From 66-474 sp044464225 (GTDB lineage: Bacteria > Pseudomonadota > Gammaproteobacteria > Xanthomonadales > Rhodanobacteraceae): a DNA stretch of 64,000 nucleotides. Position numbers and translations under genes: made by a program. How positions within the stretch are numbered: position 1 is the first letter of the stretch; each line of letters opens with the position of its first letter. The DNA is taken from positions 96,399 through 160,398 of the forward strand of contig JBIQLN010000005.1 of the NCBI GenBank assembly GCA_044464225.1, written 5' to 3'. The notes under the pieces are model-generated. The model was given only the letters and a program-made list of their open reading frames with translations, ran no database searches and was not told the DNA's origin. Shown here piece by piece: positions 1 through 8,557 of the stretch.

Positions 1-41
1 GCCGCGCAAGGATTTGTACGGCGGCTGATAGAATCAGCCAT

Positions 42-392
42 GGAGTCGGCCGGACAGTCGCGTCATTCTTCGGAATGCCGAGGAAAGTCCGGGCTCCGCA
101 GGGCAGGGTGCCAGGTAACGCCTGGGCGGCGCGAGCCGACGGAAAGTGCAACAGAGAGCAGACCGCCTAAGCCGAAAGGCCGGCAAGGGTGAAACGGTGG
201 GGTAAGAGCCCACCGCGAGTCGGGCAACCGACCGGCACGGCAAACCCCACCCGGAGCAAGACCAAATAGGGGAACGATGGCGTGGCCCGCGCCGTTCCCG
301 GGTTGGTTGCTTGAGCCAGGCGGCGACGCCTGGCCTAGAGGAATGACTGTCACGCCGCAAGGCGCACAGGACCCGGCTTACAGGCCGACTCC
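42..392 (+). ncRNA. rnpB: RNase P RNA (bacterial class A)
   Basis: Catalytic RNA of RNase P, which matures tRNA 5' ends. The terminal P1 helix is visible: bases 42-51 (GGAGTCGGCC) pair perfectly with 383-392 (GGCCGACTCC). The conserved core block GAGGAAAGTCCGGGC begins at 80 and the segment around 141-167 (GGAAAGTGCAACAGAGAGCA at its start) is the second universally conserved region; a GGCTTACAGGCCG 3' segment follows. Length (about 350 nt) fits type A. A -10-like TAGAAT at 29-34 would place transcription start at the 5' end of P1. It lies upstream of mraZ, as in other Xanthomonadales. Confidence 0.96.
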
Positions 393-937
393 ACTCATCC
401 CTGCTCGCTGTTTCGTTGCGGGGATTCCGCGAGTATGTGACTCGGCAGGTCATCAACTCTACCCCGGCCGTCCATGGCCTTACTTTCACAACAGTCGCTT
501 CGAGCGGGGTTCCCGCGGCACGAATGCACAACGGTGAAGCGTCGTGTACCGCAACGGCATTGATGCTCTGGTCGGGTAGGGCGGGTGACAACCCGCCTCC
601 GGGTTTCGCTCGGCGGGATTGTTCGCATCGTCCATGATGCCCCCTCGCTTGCGCTCGGTGCCCGCCCACGGCGGTCCAGATTCGTTCCAGACGCATTTGT
701 CGCTGCGGTACTCCCCGCCCTGCAAGGTCGGTGTGCGCCCGCGAGCAAAGTTGACTGACCGGTGGCTGAACTCCAGTTGCCGCGCGTGCCGATAATCGCA
801 CCCGTTTGGTTGGCGATTGGGCGGAATGGCTGCGAGTGAAATCTTTTGTATTCAATGACCTTGAGAACGTAGCTGACAGAACGCGTGAAATTCAGTCAGA
901 AATTCGCCTTTCCCATTGATCTAAAAGCGAAATTTTC
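393..937. other. Intergenic region between rnpB and mraZ, no gene seen
   Basis: No reading frame here looks like a known protein, and the frames present overlap each other on both strands without a plausible start. It holds a 7-bp GC hairpin (580-597, loop GACA) and one copy of a 44-bp dispersed repeat at 471-512. The last 80 bases turn AT-richer towards the mraZ promoter. Confidence 0.6.
471..512. repeat. Dispersed imperfect repeat, copy A
   Basis: Partner of 19918-19961 in the same orientation. It lies between rnpB and mraZ. The shared core is TCCATGGCCT-N-ACTTTC followed by GTCGCTTCG and GCGGG. Confidence 0.6.
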
Positions 938-966
938 TTGACAGTCTCACCTCCTGCGACTAAGGT
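938..966 (+). promoter_or_regulatory. dcw cluster promoter (sigma70 type)
   Basis: A perfect -35 TTGACA (938-943), a 17-nt spacer and a -10 TAAGGT (961-966) sit 46 bases ahead of the mraZ start. The -10 runs into the first MraZ box. Seen directly; its role as the main dcw promoter is inferred from position. Confidence 0.85.
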
Positions 967-1000
967 GGGCTCCCGTGTGGTTTTGTGGGAAAACGTGGGA
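966..1000 (+). promoter_or_regulatory. MraZ operator: four boxes at 10-bp spacing
   Basis: TGGGC (966), TGTGG (976), TGGGA (986) and TGGGA (996) recur at exactly 10 bp. In E. coli MraZ represses its own promoter by binding TGGGN boxes separated by 5 nt; the first box here overlaps the -10, consistent with promoter occlusion. The second box is degenerate. Autoregulation is inferred from the family. Confidence 0.82.
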
Positions 1001-1011
1001 AAACGAGTCGC

Positions 1012-1458
1012 ATGTTCCAGGGCGAAACCGCAATCAGCGTGGATGAAAAGGGTCGGTTGGCGATTCCCACCGCCTACCGCGAACCGATCGCGCGCGTTTG
1101 CAACAACCACCTGGTGATTGCCTACAACCCCTTCGAGTCGGGCTGTCTGTGGGTGTTCCCGCAGCCCGAATGGGAGCGCGTGCGGGACCAGGTGAACGCG
1201 CTGTCCAGCGTGAAGCGCGTGCATCGTGACCTGCAATTGAAGCTGGTTGGCGCCGCGGCGCAGGTGGAACTGGATACCGCCGCGCGCGTATTGCTGCCCG
1301 CCAGCCAGCGTGCCGCGTCCGGCATCGAGAAGAAGGCGGTGTTGCTCGGCATGGGCAACAAGTTCGAGTTGTGGAGCGAGCAGGCTCACCTCGCCAAGAT
1401 CCACCAGACGATCGGCGAAGAGGAAGTCAGCGAGGAAATGGTGGGACTGAAGTTGTGA
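1012..1458 (+). CDS. mraZ: Transcriptional regulator MraZ
   Basis: First gene of the dcw operon, 148 aa, DNA-binding repressor made of two swapped-hairpin AbrB-like (SpoVT) repeats. The first repeat carries D11-E-K-G-R15 followed by a LAIP strand, the second D88-TAAR-VLLP, with Ala in place of the usual Gly. The start at 1012 (MFQGETAISVDEKGR) matches the family N-terminus; an upstream GTG at 985 lies inside the operator and is rejected. The family is known to bind repeats in its own promoter, which are present just upstream. Its stop overlaps a GTG that could be an alternative rsmH start. Confidence 0.95.
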   Translation: MFQGETAISVDEKGRLAIPTAYREPIARVCNNHLVIAYNPFESGCLWVFPQPEWERVRDQVNALSSVKRVHRDLQLKLVGAAAQVELDTAARVLLPASQRAASGIEKKAVLLGMGNKFELWSEQAHLAKIHQTIGEEEVSEEMVGLKL

Positions 1459-1559
1459 AGCGTGCATTCGGCGAACGGCGGGTGGCGCCGGGTCGGATGC
1501 GAACGGAACACGGGCGGCGCATGCGGCGTGCGCGAATTCGAATGGATGGAACGCGAGCG

Positions 1560-2516
1560 ATGACGGCCGGTCGGGAGCTTCAGCACATCCCGGTGATGCG
1601 GGAAGCCGTGCTCGCCGGACTGGCGTTGCGTCCGGACGGGCGCTATCTCGACGGTACGTTCGGGCGGGGCGGCCATGCGCGCGCGATGCTGGATCGTCTC
1701 GACGCGAATGGCCGCTTGTTGTTGATGGATCGCGACCCGCAAGCCATCACGCACGCGCGGCGCGAGTTCGGTGACGATGCCCGCGTCGCGATCCGCCACG
1801 CGAATTTCTCGGAAATGGCCGATTGGGACGAAGCCCGGGCTGGACTCGACGGCGTGCTGCTGGATCTGGGCGTGTCCTCGCCGCAAGTCGATGATGCCGC
1901 GCGCGGCTTCTCGTTCCAGTCGGATGCGCCGTTGGACATGCGCATGGATCCGACCACCGGAATGAGCGCCGCGGATTTCCTGGCGAATGCGGACGAGCGC
2001 GCAATCGCCGACGTGCTGTTTCGTTACGGCGAGGAACGCATGAGCCGGCGCATTGCGCGCGCCATCGTCGCACAACGTGCCGAATCGCCGATCACCACCA
2101 CGCGCGAACTCGCGGAACTGGTCGAGCGCACGCTGGGCCGCCGCGAGCGCAACAAGCATCCCGCCACCCGCACGTTCCAGGCACTGCGCCTGCACGTGAA
2201 CGACGAACTCGGTTCGCTCGAGCGCGCGTTGCCGGCCGCCGTGGGCGTCCTGAAGCCGGGCGGACGGCTGGCGGTGATCAGCTTCCACTCGCTGGAAGAT
2301 CGCATCGTCAAGCAATTCATCCGCGGCCCGCAGCCGGTTGCCGTACGCCGTGGGCTCCCGGCGCCGCCATCGCAGCCGGCGCCGTTGCGCGCCATCGCTC
2401 GTGCGCAGAGGCCCGATGCCGACGAGGTCGAACGCAATCCGCGCGCGCGTTCCGCGGTGTTGCGCATCGCGGAGAAAATCCAGTCAGAAGCCCGGCCGTC
2501 GGGGGGCTCGCGATGA
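1560..2516 (+). CDS. rsmH: 16S rRNA m4C1402 methyltransferase RsmH (MraW)
   Basis: SAM-dependent N4-methyltransferase acting on C1402 of 16S rRNA, 318 aa, near the usual length. The SAM-binding loop DGTFGRGGH is at residues 31-39 and the family block LLDLGVSSPQVDD follows around residue 100; FHSLEDRIVK is near the C-terminus. I chose the ATG at 1560 because HIPVMREAVLAGL should lie within the first 20 residues. A GTG at 1455, overlapping the mraZ stop, would add an unconserved Arg-rich 35-aa leader. The stop overlaps the ftsL start (ATGA at 2513). Confidence 0.93.
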   Translation: MTAGRELQHIPVMREAVLAGLALRPDGRYLDGTFGRGGHARAMLDRLDANGRLLLMDRDPQAITHARREFGDDARVAIRHANFSEMADWDEARAGLDGVLLDLGVSSPQVDDAARGFSFQSDAPLDMRMDPTTGMSAADFLANADERAIADVLFRYGEERMSRRIARAIVAQRAESPITTTRELAELVERTLGRRERNKHPATRTFQALRLHVNDELGSLERALPAAVGVLKPGGRLAVISFHSLEDRIVKQFIRGPQPVAVRRGLPAPPSQPAPLRAIARAQRPDADEVERNPRARSAVLRIAEKIQSEARPSGGSR

Positions 2517-2785
2517 AAGCGCTTGGCGCGCTCGCGGTGGGCGTGTTGCTGCTGGCGGTGGTCGCCAGCGGCATCGCGGTGGTGTGGGCGCGCCATCAGG
2601 ATCGCGCGGCGTTCGTGCAGTTGTCGAAGCTGCAGAACCAGCGCGATGCCTTGAACGTCGAATTCGGCCGGCTGGAACTCGAGCAGGCCACCTGGGCCAG
2701 TCCTTCGCGCATCGAGCAGATCGCGCGCGGGCAGCTCGGCATGATCAGTCCGCCCGCGGCCAGCGTGGAGATGATCCACGAATGA
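2513..2785 (+). CDS. ftsL: Cell division protein FtsL
   Basis: Small bitopic inner-membrane divisome protein, 90 aa, that works with FtsB and FtsQ to activate septal peptidoglycan synthesis by FtsWI. One membrane segment spans about residues 4-25; the periplasmic part is a short coiled coil (residues 30-65) ending in the typical IEQIARGQLGM motif. Sequence conservation in FtsL is low, so the call rests on architecture, the motif and position between rsmH and ftsI. ATGA overlaps occur at both ends, indicating translational coupling. Confidence 0.92.
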   Translation: MKALGALAVGVLLLAVVASGIAVVWARHQDRAAFVQLSKLQNQRDALNVEFGRLELEQATWASPSRIEQIARGQLGMISPPAASVEMIHE

Positions 2786-4602
2786 AACCGCGCCGTCCGC
2801 CCGAATCCACGTCGCACCCGCCGCGCCGGCGCCGGCCGAATCCGCGCATGCGTCTCGCGCTGGTGTTCGGCGTGCTGGGCGCCGCCGCGATCGGCCTGGT
2901 TGCGCGGGCCGTGGATTTGCAGGTGGTGCACCAGGCTTTCCTGCAGCAGCAGGGTGATGCGCGTTTCCTGCGCGAAGTCGAGATTCCGGTATCGCGCGGC
3001 ACGATCTACGACCGCAACGGCGTGCCGTTGGCAGTGTCGACGCCGATGCTTTCGCTGTGGGCGAACCCCGACGAGTTGCTGCAGCACGCCGATCGCATTC
3101 CCGATCTGGCCAAGGCGCTGGGCGTCGACGCCGTCGACCTTGCCCGCAAGTTGCAGTCGCGCAGTGGCCGCGAGTTCGTGTACCTGCGCCGGCTGATGCC
3201 ACCCGAGGCTGCCCAGGCGGTGCTGGCGCAGGGTATTCCGGGCGTCAACGCCCAGCGCGAATACAAGCGCTACTACCCGGATGGCGCCGCGATGGCGCAC
3301 GTGCTGGGTTTCACCAACATCGACGATCGCGGACAGGAAGGCCTGGAACTCGCCTACGACGGCTGGCTGGCCGGCAAGCCGGGCGAGAAGCGCGTGATCC
3401 GCGACCGGCTCGGGCGCGTGGTCGAGAACGTCGAGCAGATCCGCGCGCCGGTGCCGGGCCACGACCTGACGCTCAGCATCGACAGCCGCATCCAGTACCT
3501 CGCCTACCAGGCGCTGACCGAGGCGGTGGTGAAGCGCCATGCCGCGTCGGGTTCGATGGTGATCCTCGACCCCCGCAATGGCGAAATCCTGGCGATGGTC
3601 AACGTGCCGTCGTACAACCCCAACGACCTCGACAACAGCAATCCGGGCCAGCGCCGCAACCGCGCGGTCACCGACGTGACCGAGCCCGGCTCGACCATGA
3701 AGCCGTTCACCGTCACCACCGCGCTGGAATCGGGCAAGTGGACGCCAACCACGATGCTGGACACCAGTCCGGGCTGGTTCATGCTCGACGGGCATACCGT
3801 TCGCGACGACAGCAACAACGGCCGTATAAACGTCAGCGAAGTCATCACCTATTCCAGCAACATCGGCGCTTCCAAGATCTCGCTGACGCTGACGCCGCAG
3901 GAGATGAGCGGCGTACTGCACCAGTTCGGGTTCGGTGCCAGCACCGGCAGTGGGTTCCCCGGCGAAGTGGGTGGATACATCCCGCCGCCACGGAGCTGGG
4001 GCGATTTCGTCAAGGCCACGATTTCGTTCGGCTATGGTCTGAACGTGACCGCGCTGCAACTTGCCCAGGCATACGCGGCCATCGCGGATGGCGGCATCAA
4101 GCACACGCCGACCTTCATCAAGGGCGACGACAATCCCGGCGTGCGGGTCGAACCCGAAAACATTTCCAGGGAAGTAATGGCGATGCTGCGCACGGTGGTC
4201 AGCCCCAAGGGCACTGCACCCCAGGCGGCGATTCCCGATTACACCGTCGCCGGCAAAACCGGCACCGCGCACCTCGCGATCGCAGGCGGCTATTCGCACA
4301 ATCGCTACGCTGCGTTGTTCTGCGGGATCGTGCCGGCCAGCGACCCGCGCCTGGTCGGGGTGGTGATCATCCGCGATGCCGGCGGCCATGGCGGCGAATA
4401 TTTCGGCGGACTGGTTTCCGCGCCGGTCTTCCGCGAAGTGATGAGCGGCGCGCTGCGCCTGCTCGATGTCCCGCCCGACAACGTGCAGCAGTGGTATGCG
4501 GGCGGTCCCGTCACGCCCGCGCCGGCTCCGCCGCCTGCCCCGGTTACCCCGGTGGCGGCGACCGCGATCGTGCCGCGCACCGCACAAGGCGGTGCACCTT
4601 GA
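2782..4602 (+). CDS. ftsI: Septal peptidoglycan transpeptidase FtsI (PBP3)
   Basis: Class B penicillin-binding protein that cross-links septal peptidoglycan with FtsW, 606 aa. A basic cytoplasmic tail precedes a single membrane anchor (about residues 24-44), then the PBP dimerisation domain and the transpeptidase domain. All three active-site motifs are present: S304-T-M-K, S358-S-N and K492-T-G-T. The C-terminus is a Pro/Ala-rich tail. The start at 2782 shares ATGA with the ftsL stop; an in-frame extension far upstream runs antisense-like through ftsL and rsmH and is not real. Confidence 0.97.
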   Translation: MKPRRPPESTSHPPRRRRPNPRMRLALVFGVLGAAAIGLVARAVDLQVVHQAFLQQQGDARFLREVEIPVSRGTIYDRNGVPLAVSTPMLSLWANPDELLQHADRIPDLAKALGVDAVDLARKLQSRSGREFVYLRRLMPPEAAQAVLAQGIPGVNAQREYKRYYPDGAAMAHVLGFTNIDDRGQEGLELAYDGWLAGKPGEKRVIRDRLGRVVENVEQIRAPVPGHDLTLSIDSRIQYLAYQALTEAVVKRHAASGSMVILDPRNGEILAMVNVPSYNPNDLDNSNPGQRRNRAVTDVTEPGSTMKPFTVTTALESGKWTPTTMLDTSPGWFMLDGHTVRDDSNNGRINVSEVITYSSNIGASKISLTLTPQEMSGVLHQFGFGASTGSGFPGEVGGYIPPPRSWGDFVKATISFGYGLNVTALQLAQAYAAIADGGIKHTPTFIKGDDNPGVRVEPENISREVMAMLRTVVSPKGTAPQAAIPDYTVAGKTGTAHLAIAGGYSHNRYAALFCGIVPASDPRLVGVVIIRDAGGHGGEYFGGLVSAPVFREVMSGALRLLDVPPDNVQQWYAGGPVTPAPAPPPAPVTPVAATAIVPRTAQGGAP

Positions 4603-4607
4603 ACGCG

Positions 4608-6119
4608 ATGCGACTCCACGACCTGCTGCGCGGCATTGCGACGTCCGCACCCGGCGACATCGTGGTGTCGGGGCTGACGCAGGATTCGCATGCCGTGCGC
4701 GCAGGCGATGCTTTCGTGGCGCTGGCGGGCGCGAAGCACCACGGGATCGAGTTTGCGGAGGCGGCGATCGAACGAGGCGCAGTAGCGGTGCTGGCAGAGC
4801 AACAGGAACCCGGAACCGCGGGTCGGGCCCTCGGCGCCCGCGGGTACGAGGCCTCTCCCGAGCGCCAATCCCGCGTCCCCGGTCCCGTGGTCTGGATCGA
4901 AAACCTCCGCACCCACCTCGGCGCCATCGCCGCGCGCTTCTACGGCGACCCATCCGCCTCCATGACGGTCATCGGCGTCACCGGTACCAGCGGCAAGACG
5001 TCCACCGTACAGATGCTGGCTCAGGCGTTCGCACACCTGGGCAAGCGCGCCGCCACCATCGGTACGTTGGGGGCGGGGCTGCATGGCGCCCTGCGCGCCG
5101 GCGAACGCACCACGCCGGATGTCATCCGCGTGCACGGTTTGCTGGCCGAATTCCGCGAGGCCGGAGCCACGGACCTGGCGATGGAAGTCTCTTCGCACGC
5201 GCTGGACCAGCATCGCGTCGACGGCGTCCACTTCGACGTGGCGGTGTTCACCAACCTGACGCGCGACCATCTCGACTACCACGGTACGATGCAAGCCTAC
5301 GGCGCGGCCAAGGCCAAACTGTTCGCATGGCCGGACCTCGGCGCCGCCATCATCAACGTCGATGATGCATTCGGGCGCGAGCTGGCGCCGCGGGTACCCG
5401 CGGGCGTGCGGGTCCTGCGCTGCGGCCTTGCGTCGAATGACGCCGGCATCCGCGCCACTGGCGTGCACACCCACTCCGGAGGCATCGATTTCGAGGTTGC
5501 GACGCCGTGGGGAACGGCCGCCGTCCAAAGCCGTTTGCTCGGCCGCTTCAACGTCGCGAACCTGCTGGCGGTCGTCGGCGTGCTGGGTGTGCTGGAAGTG
5601 CCATTCGACCGGATCATCGATGCGTTGCAGTCGCTGGAGTCCGTGCCTGGCCGCATGAACCGCCTGGGCGGCGGGGGCTTGCCGCTGGTGGTGGTCGATT
5701 ATTCGCACAAGCCCGATCCGCTGGAGCAGGTACTCGCGACCTTGCGCGCACATTGCGAAGGCCGATTGATCTGCGTGTTCGGTTGCGGCGGCGAGCGCGA
5801 TGCGGGCAAACGCCCGGTCATGGGCGGGATCGCCGAGCGGCTGGCGGATGTCGTGATCGTCACCGACGACAACCCGCGCGGAGAGGACGGCGACGCGATC
5901 GTCGCGCAGATCGTGGCGGGCATGCGCGCGCCGGAGCGTGCCAGGGTGGAGCGTGACCGCGCACGCGCGATCGACGTGGCGATCAGGCAAGCGGGCGCGG
6001 GTGACGTGGTGTTGATCGCCGGCAAGGGTCACGAGGCCTACCAGGAGGTCGCGGGCACCAAGCGCCCGTTCGACGATCTGCAGGTCGCGCGGGCCGCACT
6101 GGAGGCGCGGCCATGCTGA
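4608..6119 (+). CDS. murE: UDP-MurNAc-L-Ala-Glu:meso-DAP ligase MurE
   Basis: Cytoplasmic Mur ligase adding meso-diaminopimelate to the peptidoglycan precursor, 503 aa. The ATP loop VTGTSGKTST has its Lys at residue 130, and D421-N-P-R is the motif that selects meso-DAP over lysine. Rossmann-like N-terminal, central ATPase and C-terminal ligase domains are all present. An unusual loop near residues 65-95 (rich in Pro, Gly, Arg) lengthens the N-terminal domain. TTG at 4599 is an alternative start; ATG 4608 is preferred. It overlaps murF by 7 bp. Confidence 0.96.
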   Translation: MRLHDLLRGIATSAPGDIVVSGLTQDSHAVRAGDAFVALAGAKHHGIEFAEAAIERGAVAVLAEQQEPGTAGRALGARGYEASPERQSRVPGPVVWIENLRTHLGAIAARFYGDPSASMTVIGVTGTSGKTSTVQMLAQAFAHLGKRAATIGTLGAGLHGALRAGERTTPDVIRVHGLLAEFREAGATDLAMEVSSHALDQHRVDGVHFDVAVFTNLTRDHLDYHGTMQAYGAAKAKLFAWPDLGAAIINVDDAFGRELAPRVPAGVRVLRCGLASNDAGIRATGVHTHSGGIDFEVATPWGTAAVQSRLLGRFNVANLLAVVGVLGVLEVPFDRIIDALQSLESVPGRMNRLGGGGLPLVVVDYSHKPDPLEQVLATLRAHCEGRLICVFGCGGERDAGKRPVMGGIAERLADVVIVTDDNPRGEDGDAIVAQIVAGMRAPERARVERDRARAIDVAIRQAGAGDVVLIAGKGHEAYQEVAGTKRPFDDLQVARAALEARPC

Positions 6120-7483
6120 ACCTGCGCCTGAAGGAAATCGCGGTGTGGGTACGCGGCGTGCTGCAGGGCGCCGACGCGGATGTATGTGGGGTGTCCACCG
6201 ATTCGCGCACGATCCGGAGCGGCGAAGTTTTCGTCGCGTTGAGGGGCGAAACGCACGATGGCCATGACCACGTCGCGGCGGCAGCCGAACGCGGTGCCAG
6301 CGGCGCGATCGTGTCGCGCCGGGTGGGCGCCGACCTTCCGCAGGTGGTGGTGGCCGACACGCTGCATGCGTTGGGCGATCTCGCCAGCGCGGTGCGCGCG
6401 CAGCGCGACGTGACGGTGGTCGGCATCACCGGTTCCAACGGCAAGACCAGCGTCAAGGCACTGGCCGCGCGGATCCTGGCGCGGCACGGACCCACCCATA
6501 GCAACGCCGGCAGCTTCAACAACGAAATCGGCCTGCCGCTGACGCTGCTGGCGATGCCGCGCGACACGCGTTACGCGGTGCTGGAAATGGGCGCGGGCAA
6601 ACCGGGCGATATCGCCTACCTTGCGGCGATCGCGCGCCCCCGGATAGGACTGGTCAACAACATCGCGCCGGCGCATCTGGAACGGATGCGTACGCTCGAA
6701 GGCATCGCTGAAACCAAGGGTGCGATATACCAGGCGCTGCCCCCCGATGGCGTGGCAGTGATCAACGCCGACGATGCGTTCGCGATCTATTTCACGGGAC
6801 TCGCGGGTTCGCGGCGCATCCTGCGTTTCGGCATCGACGCGCCCGCCGACGTGGGTGCCGGCGACATTCACCTCCACGCCGACGGCAGCGATTTCGAGTT
6901 GCGGATGCCGGCCGGCAGCGCACGCGTACACCTGCCGCTGCCCGGTCGCCACAACGTCGCGAACGCACTGGCGGCCGCCGCCATCGCGCATGCGGCAGGC
7001 GCCGGGTTGGACGTGATCGTGGCGGGCCTGCAGTCCGCCGAGGCGGTGGGTGGCAGGTTGCTGCGGCATGCATCGCCGCAGGGCTGGGTCTTGTTCGACG
7101 ACAGCTACAACGCCAATCCAGGCTCGGCGCTGGCCGCGGTGGCGACGCTGGCGCTGCAACCGGGCGAGCGCTGGCTGGTACTGGGCAACATGGGTGAACT
7201 GGGCCCGGATGCGGCCGCGCTGCATGCGCGCATCGGCCGGGCCGCGCGCGAACAGGGCATCGCACGCGTATACGTGGTCGGGGACCTGGCCGCGAATGCC
7301 GCCGAGGCTTTCGGCAGCGACGCGCGGGTGTTTCCCGACCAGGCCGCGTTGATCGATGCCTTGCGCCAGGACCTGCGCCCCGGCGTCAGCGCGCTTGTGA
7401 AGGGGTCGCACGCGTCACGCATGGAAAAGGTGGTCGCGGCGCTGGTGGGCGAGGGCAGGGGGGAGGACCGGCATGCTGCTTGA
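6113..7483 (+). CDS. murF: UDP-MurNAc-tripeptide:D-Ala-D-Ala ligase MurF
   Basis: Adds the D-Ala-D-Ala dipeptide, completing the cytoplasmic pentapeptide precursor; 456 aa. The N-terminal domain contains GVSTDSRTIRSGEVFVAL, followed by the ATP loop GITGSNGKTSVK with Lys111 and the NEIGLPLTLL block typical of MurF. The C-terminal domain has DDSYNANPGS. It overlaps both murE and mraY, so translation is probably coupled along the operon. Confidence 0.96.
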   Translation: MLNLRLKEIAVWVRGVLQGADADVCGVSTDSRTIRSGEVFVALRGETHDGHDHVAAAAERGASGAIVSRRVGADLPQVVVADTLHALGDLASAVRAQRDVTVVGITGSNGKTSVKALAARILARHGPTHSNAGSFNNEIGLPLTLLAMPRDTRYAVLEMGAGKPGDIAYLAAIARPRIGLVNNIAPAHLERMRTLEGIAETKGAIYQALPPDGVAVINADDAFAIYFTGLAGSRRILRFGIDAPADVGAGDIHLHADGSDFELRMPAGSARVHLPLPGRHNVANALAAAAIAHAAGAGLDVIVAGLQSAEAVGGRLLRHASPQGWVLFDDSYNANPGSALAAVATLALQPGERWLVLGNMGELGPDAAALHARIGRAAREQGIARVYVVGDLAANAAEAFGSDARVFPDQAALIDALRQDLRPGVSALVKGSHASRMEKVVAALVGEGRGEDRHAA

Positions 7484-8555
7484 GCTCTCCCACTGGCTGG
7501 AACACTACTTCGGGCCGCTGCGGCTGTTCGACTACATCACGTTCCGCACGATCATGGCGGCGCTGACCGCGCTGTTCGTCGCCCTGTTTTGCGGCCCGGC
7601 GATGATCCGCCGCCTGACCGCGTTGAAGGCGGGGCAGGTGGTGCGCAGCGACGGACCGCAGACGCACCTGTCCAAGGCCGGCACGCCCACGATGGGCGGC
7701 ACGCTGATCCTTGCCGCGATCGTGGTGGCGACGCTCGTATGGGGCGACCTGACCAGTCGTTACCTGTGGGTGGTGCTGCTGGTGACGCTGGCCTGCGGCG
7801 TGATCGGTTTCTACGACGACTACCGCAAGCTGGTGCTGAAGGATCCGCACGGCTTGCCGGCGCGCTGGAAATACCTGGCGCAATCGGTGGTGGGTCTCGC
7901 CGCCGCGCTGTTCCTGTTCCATACCGCCGACGTGCCCGCGGCGACCGCGTTGTACGTGCCGCTGTTCAAGCACGTGGCAATTCCGCTGGGTGGCGGCTTC
8001 GTGGTGGTCGCGTATTTGTGGATCGTCGGTTTTTCCAACGCGGTGAACCTCACCGATGGACTGGACGGCCTCGCGATCATGCCGGCGGTGCTGGTGACCG
8101 CGGCGCTGGGTGCGTTCGCGTACCTCGCCGGCAACGCGGTGTTCTCGGCTTACCTTGGCATTCCGTCGATTCCGGGCGCGGGGGAACTCGCGGTGTTCTG
8201 CGGCGCGCTGACCGGCGCCGGGCTGGGCTTCCTGTGGTTCAACACCTATCCCGCGCAGGTGTTCATGGGCGACGTCGGCGCGCTCGCGATCGGCTCGGCC
8301 ATCGGTTGCGTGGCGGTGATCGTGCGCCAGGAAATCATCCTGCTGGTGATGGGCGGGTTGTTCGTGGTCGAGACCGCTTCGGTGATGCTGCAGGTCGGCA
8401 GCTTCAAGTTGCGTGGCAAGCGCGTGTTCCGGATGGCGCCCATCCACCACCACTTCGAGTTGAAGGGCTGGCCCGAACCGCGCGTGATCGTGCGCTTCTG
8501 GATCATTTCGGTGGTGCTGGTGCTGGTTGGTTTGGCGACGTTGAAGGTGCGTTGA
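7473..8555 (+). CDS. mraY: Phospho-MurNAc-pentapeptide transferase MraY
   Basis: Inner-membrane enzyme transferring phospho-MurNAc-pentapeptide to undecaprenyl phosphate to give lipid I; 360 aa, the usual length, with about ten hydrophobic segments. Family motifs are visible in order: SKAGTPTMGG, FYDDYRK, NLTDGLDGLA (catalytic Asp region), MGDVGALAIG and the loop PIHHHFELKGWPE. No murD follows: ftsW begins 2 bp after the stop, whereas murD lies between mraY and ftsW in E. coli. Confidence 0.97.
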   Translation: MLLELSHWLEHYFGPLRLFDYITFRTIMAALTALFVALFCGPAMIRRLTALKAGQVVRSDGPQTHLSKAGTPTMGGTLILAAIVVATLVWGDLTSRYLWVVLLVTLACGVIGFYDDYRKLVLKDPHGLPARWKYLAQSVVGLAAALFLFHTADVPAATALYVPLFKHVAIPLGGGFVVVAYLWIVGFSNAVNLTDGLDGLAIMPAVLVTAALGAFAYLAGNAVFSAYLGIPSIPGAGELAVFCGALTGAGLGFLWFNTYPAQVFMGDVGALAIGSAIGCVAVIVRQEIILLVMGGLFVVETASVMLQVGSFKLRGKRVFRMAPIHHHFELKGWPEPRVIVRFWIISVVLVLVGLATLKVR

Positions 8556-8557
8556 GG

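Noticed and set aside
34..855. A 273-codon minus-strand frame across the start of the window
   Set aside because: It overlaps rnpB, whose secondary structure is clear, and has Arg/Pro-rich shadow composition.
1455..1559. GTG start of rsmH overlapping the mraZ stop
   Set aside because: The extra 35 residues are Arg-rich and unlike RsmH N-termini; kept only as a noted alternative.
2596..4953. A 785-codon open frame antisense to ftsI and murE
   Set aside because: It is a high-GC shadow frame: composition is Arg/Gly/Ala/His-rich and there is no family motif, while the opposite strand carries clear ftsL, ftsI and murE.
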